DNA of 64,000 nt from Rhodanobacter denitrificans (lineage in GTDB: Bacteria; Pseudomonadota; Gammaproteobacteria; Xanthomonadales; Rhodanobacteraceae): NCBI GenBank assembly GCA_017848855.1, contig JAFIHF010000014.1, forward strand, positions 1 through 64,000, written 5' to 3'. This document shows positions 61,920-64,000 of the stretch, piece by piece. Made by a program: the position numbers and the translations under genes. The notes under the pieces were generated by a model. That model worked only from the letters and a program-made list of their open reading frames with translations, searched no databases and had not been told where the DNA came from. Every line of letters starts with the position of its first letter. Position 1 is the stretch's first letter.

Positions 61920-62003
61920 CCGCAGCGCAAGTTCATGCAGTGCCCGGTGCTACCATGTCCCGCCGCTCCGCGGCTCCCCGAATTCCACGACAAAGCCCCC
62001 TCC

Positions 62004-64000
<1,997 letters not shown>

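Overview
The window is high-GC gammaproteobacterial DNA. Gene content and order (rho, trxA and rhlB together; ftsE-ftsX close to rpoH; Oar-type TonB-dependent receptors; TPR-sulfotransferases) point to the Xanthomonadales, most likely Rhodanobacteraceae (Rhodanobacter or Dyella type). This placement is inference from gene context and protein resemblance; no rRNA or tRNA gene was found to confirm it.

Layout. 1-6511: housekeeping block (lipoprotein start, cytochrome c4, engB, msrC, TMEM175-type channel, bioD, M3 peptidase lipoprotein), closed by a perfect hairpin. 6540-13646: a type IC-like restriction-modification operon read on the minus strand, hsdM, dinD/BRO-like, hsdS, frameshifted small gene, hsdR, with three ATGA junctions. 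Its hsdS carries two kinds of short tandem repeat at its centre, the classic layout for phase or specificity variation. 13765-25021: gshA, rho, trxA, rhlB, ftsEX, a two-receiver response regulator, ung, a PKHD oxygenase, and rpoH with a perfect CIRCE operator in its leader. 25260-29224: an accessory three-gene module (UDG-like protein and WYL regulator on minus, tandem-AAA+ ATPase on plus) around a nested palindrome; its AT-rich member looks acquired. 29256-41238: ndh, priA, DUF3667, MATE pump, sppA, lone ABC ATPase, small lipoprotein, SDR, DUF4124, with intergenic spaces full of palindromic repeats. 41356-55920: three TPR-sulfotransferases, DegV, AMP nucleosidase and two large TonB-dependent receptors. 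55945-64000: monothiol glutaredoxin-rhodanese fusion, SGNH hydrolase joined in frame to a DUF559 endonuclease, alaA, rsgA, a DUF1704 metallopeptidase and maeB, which runs off the end.

The most interesting parts are (1) the potentially phase-variable type I RM operon with an embedded DinD-like gene, (2) the WYL/UDG-like/tandem-AAA+ module as a candidate defence system, (3) the TPR-sulfotransferase/TonB-receptor cluster with a helically phased 9-mer array before the first receptor, and (4) the DUF559 gene bracketed by near-identical 41-bp inverted repeats. Dispersed short palindromes are abundant, including seven copies of GTCGGG-N6-CCCGAC, three CGTCAT..CCCGC hairpins, a 266-bp foldback element and a run of four perfect hairpins. 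No CRISPR array, prophage, integrase or transposase gene was found.
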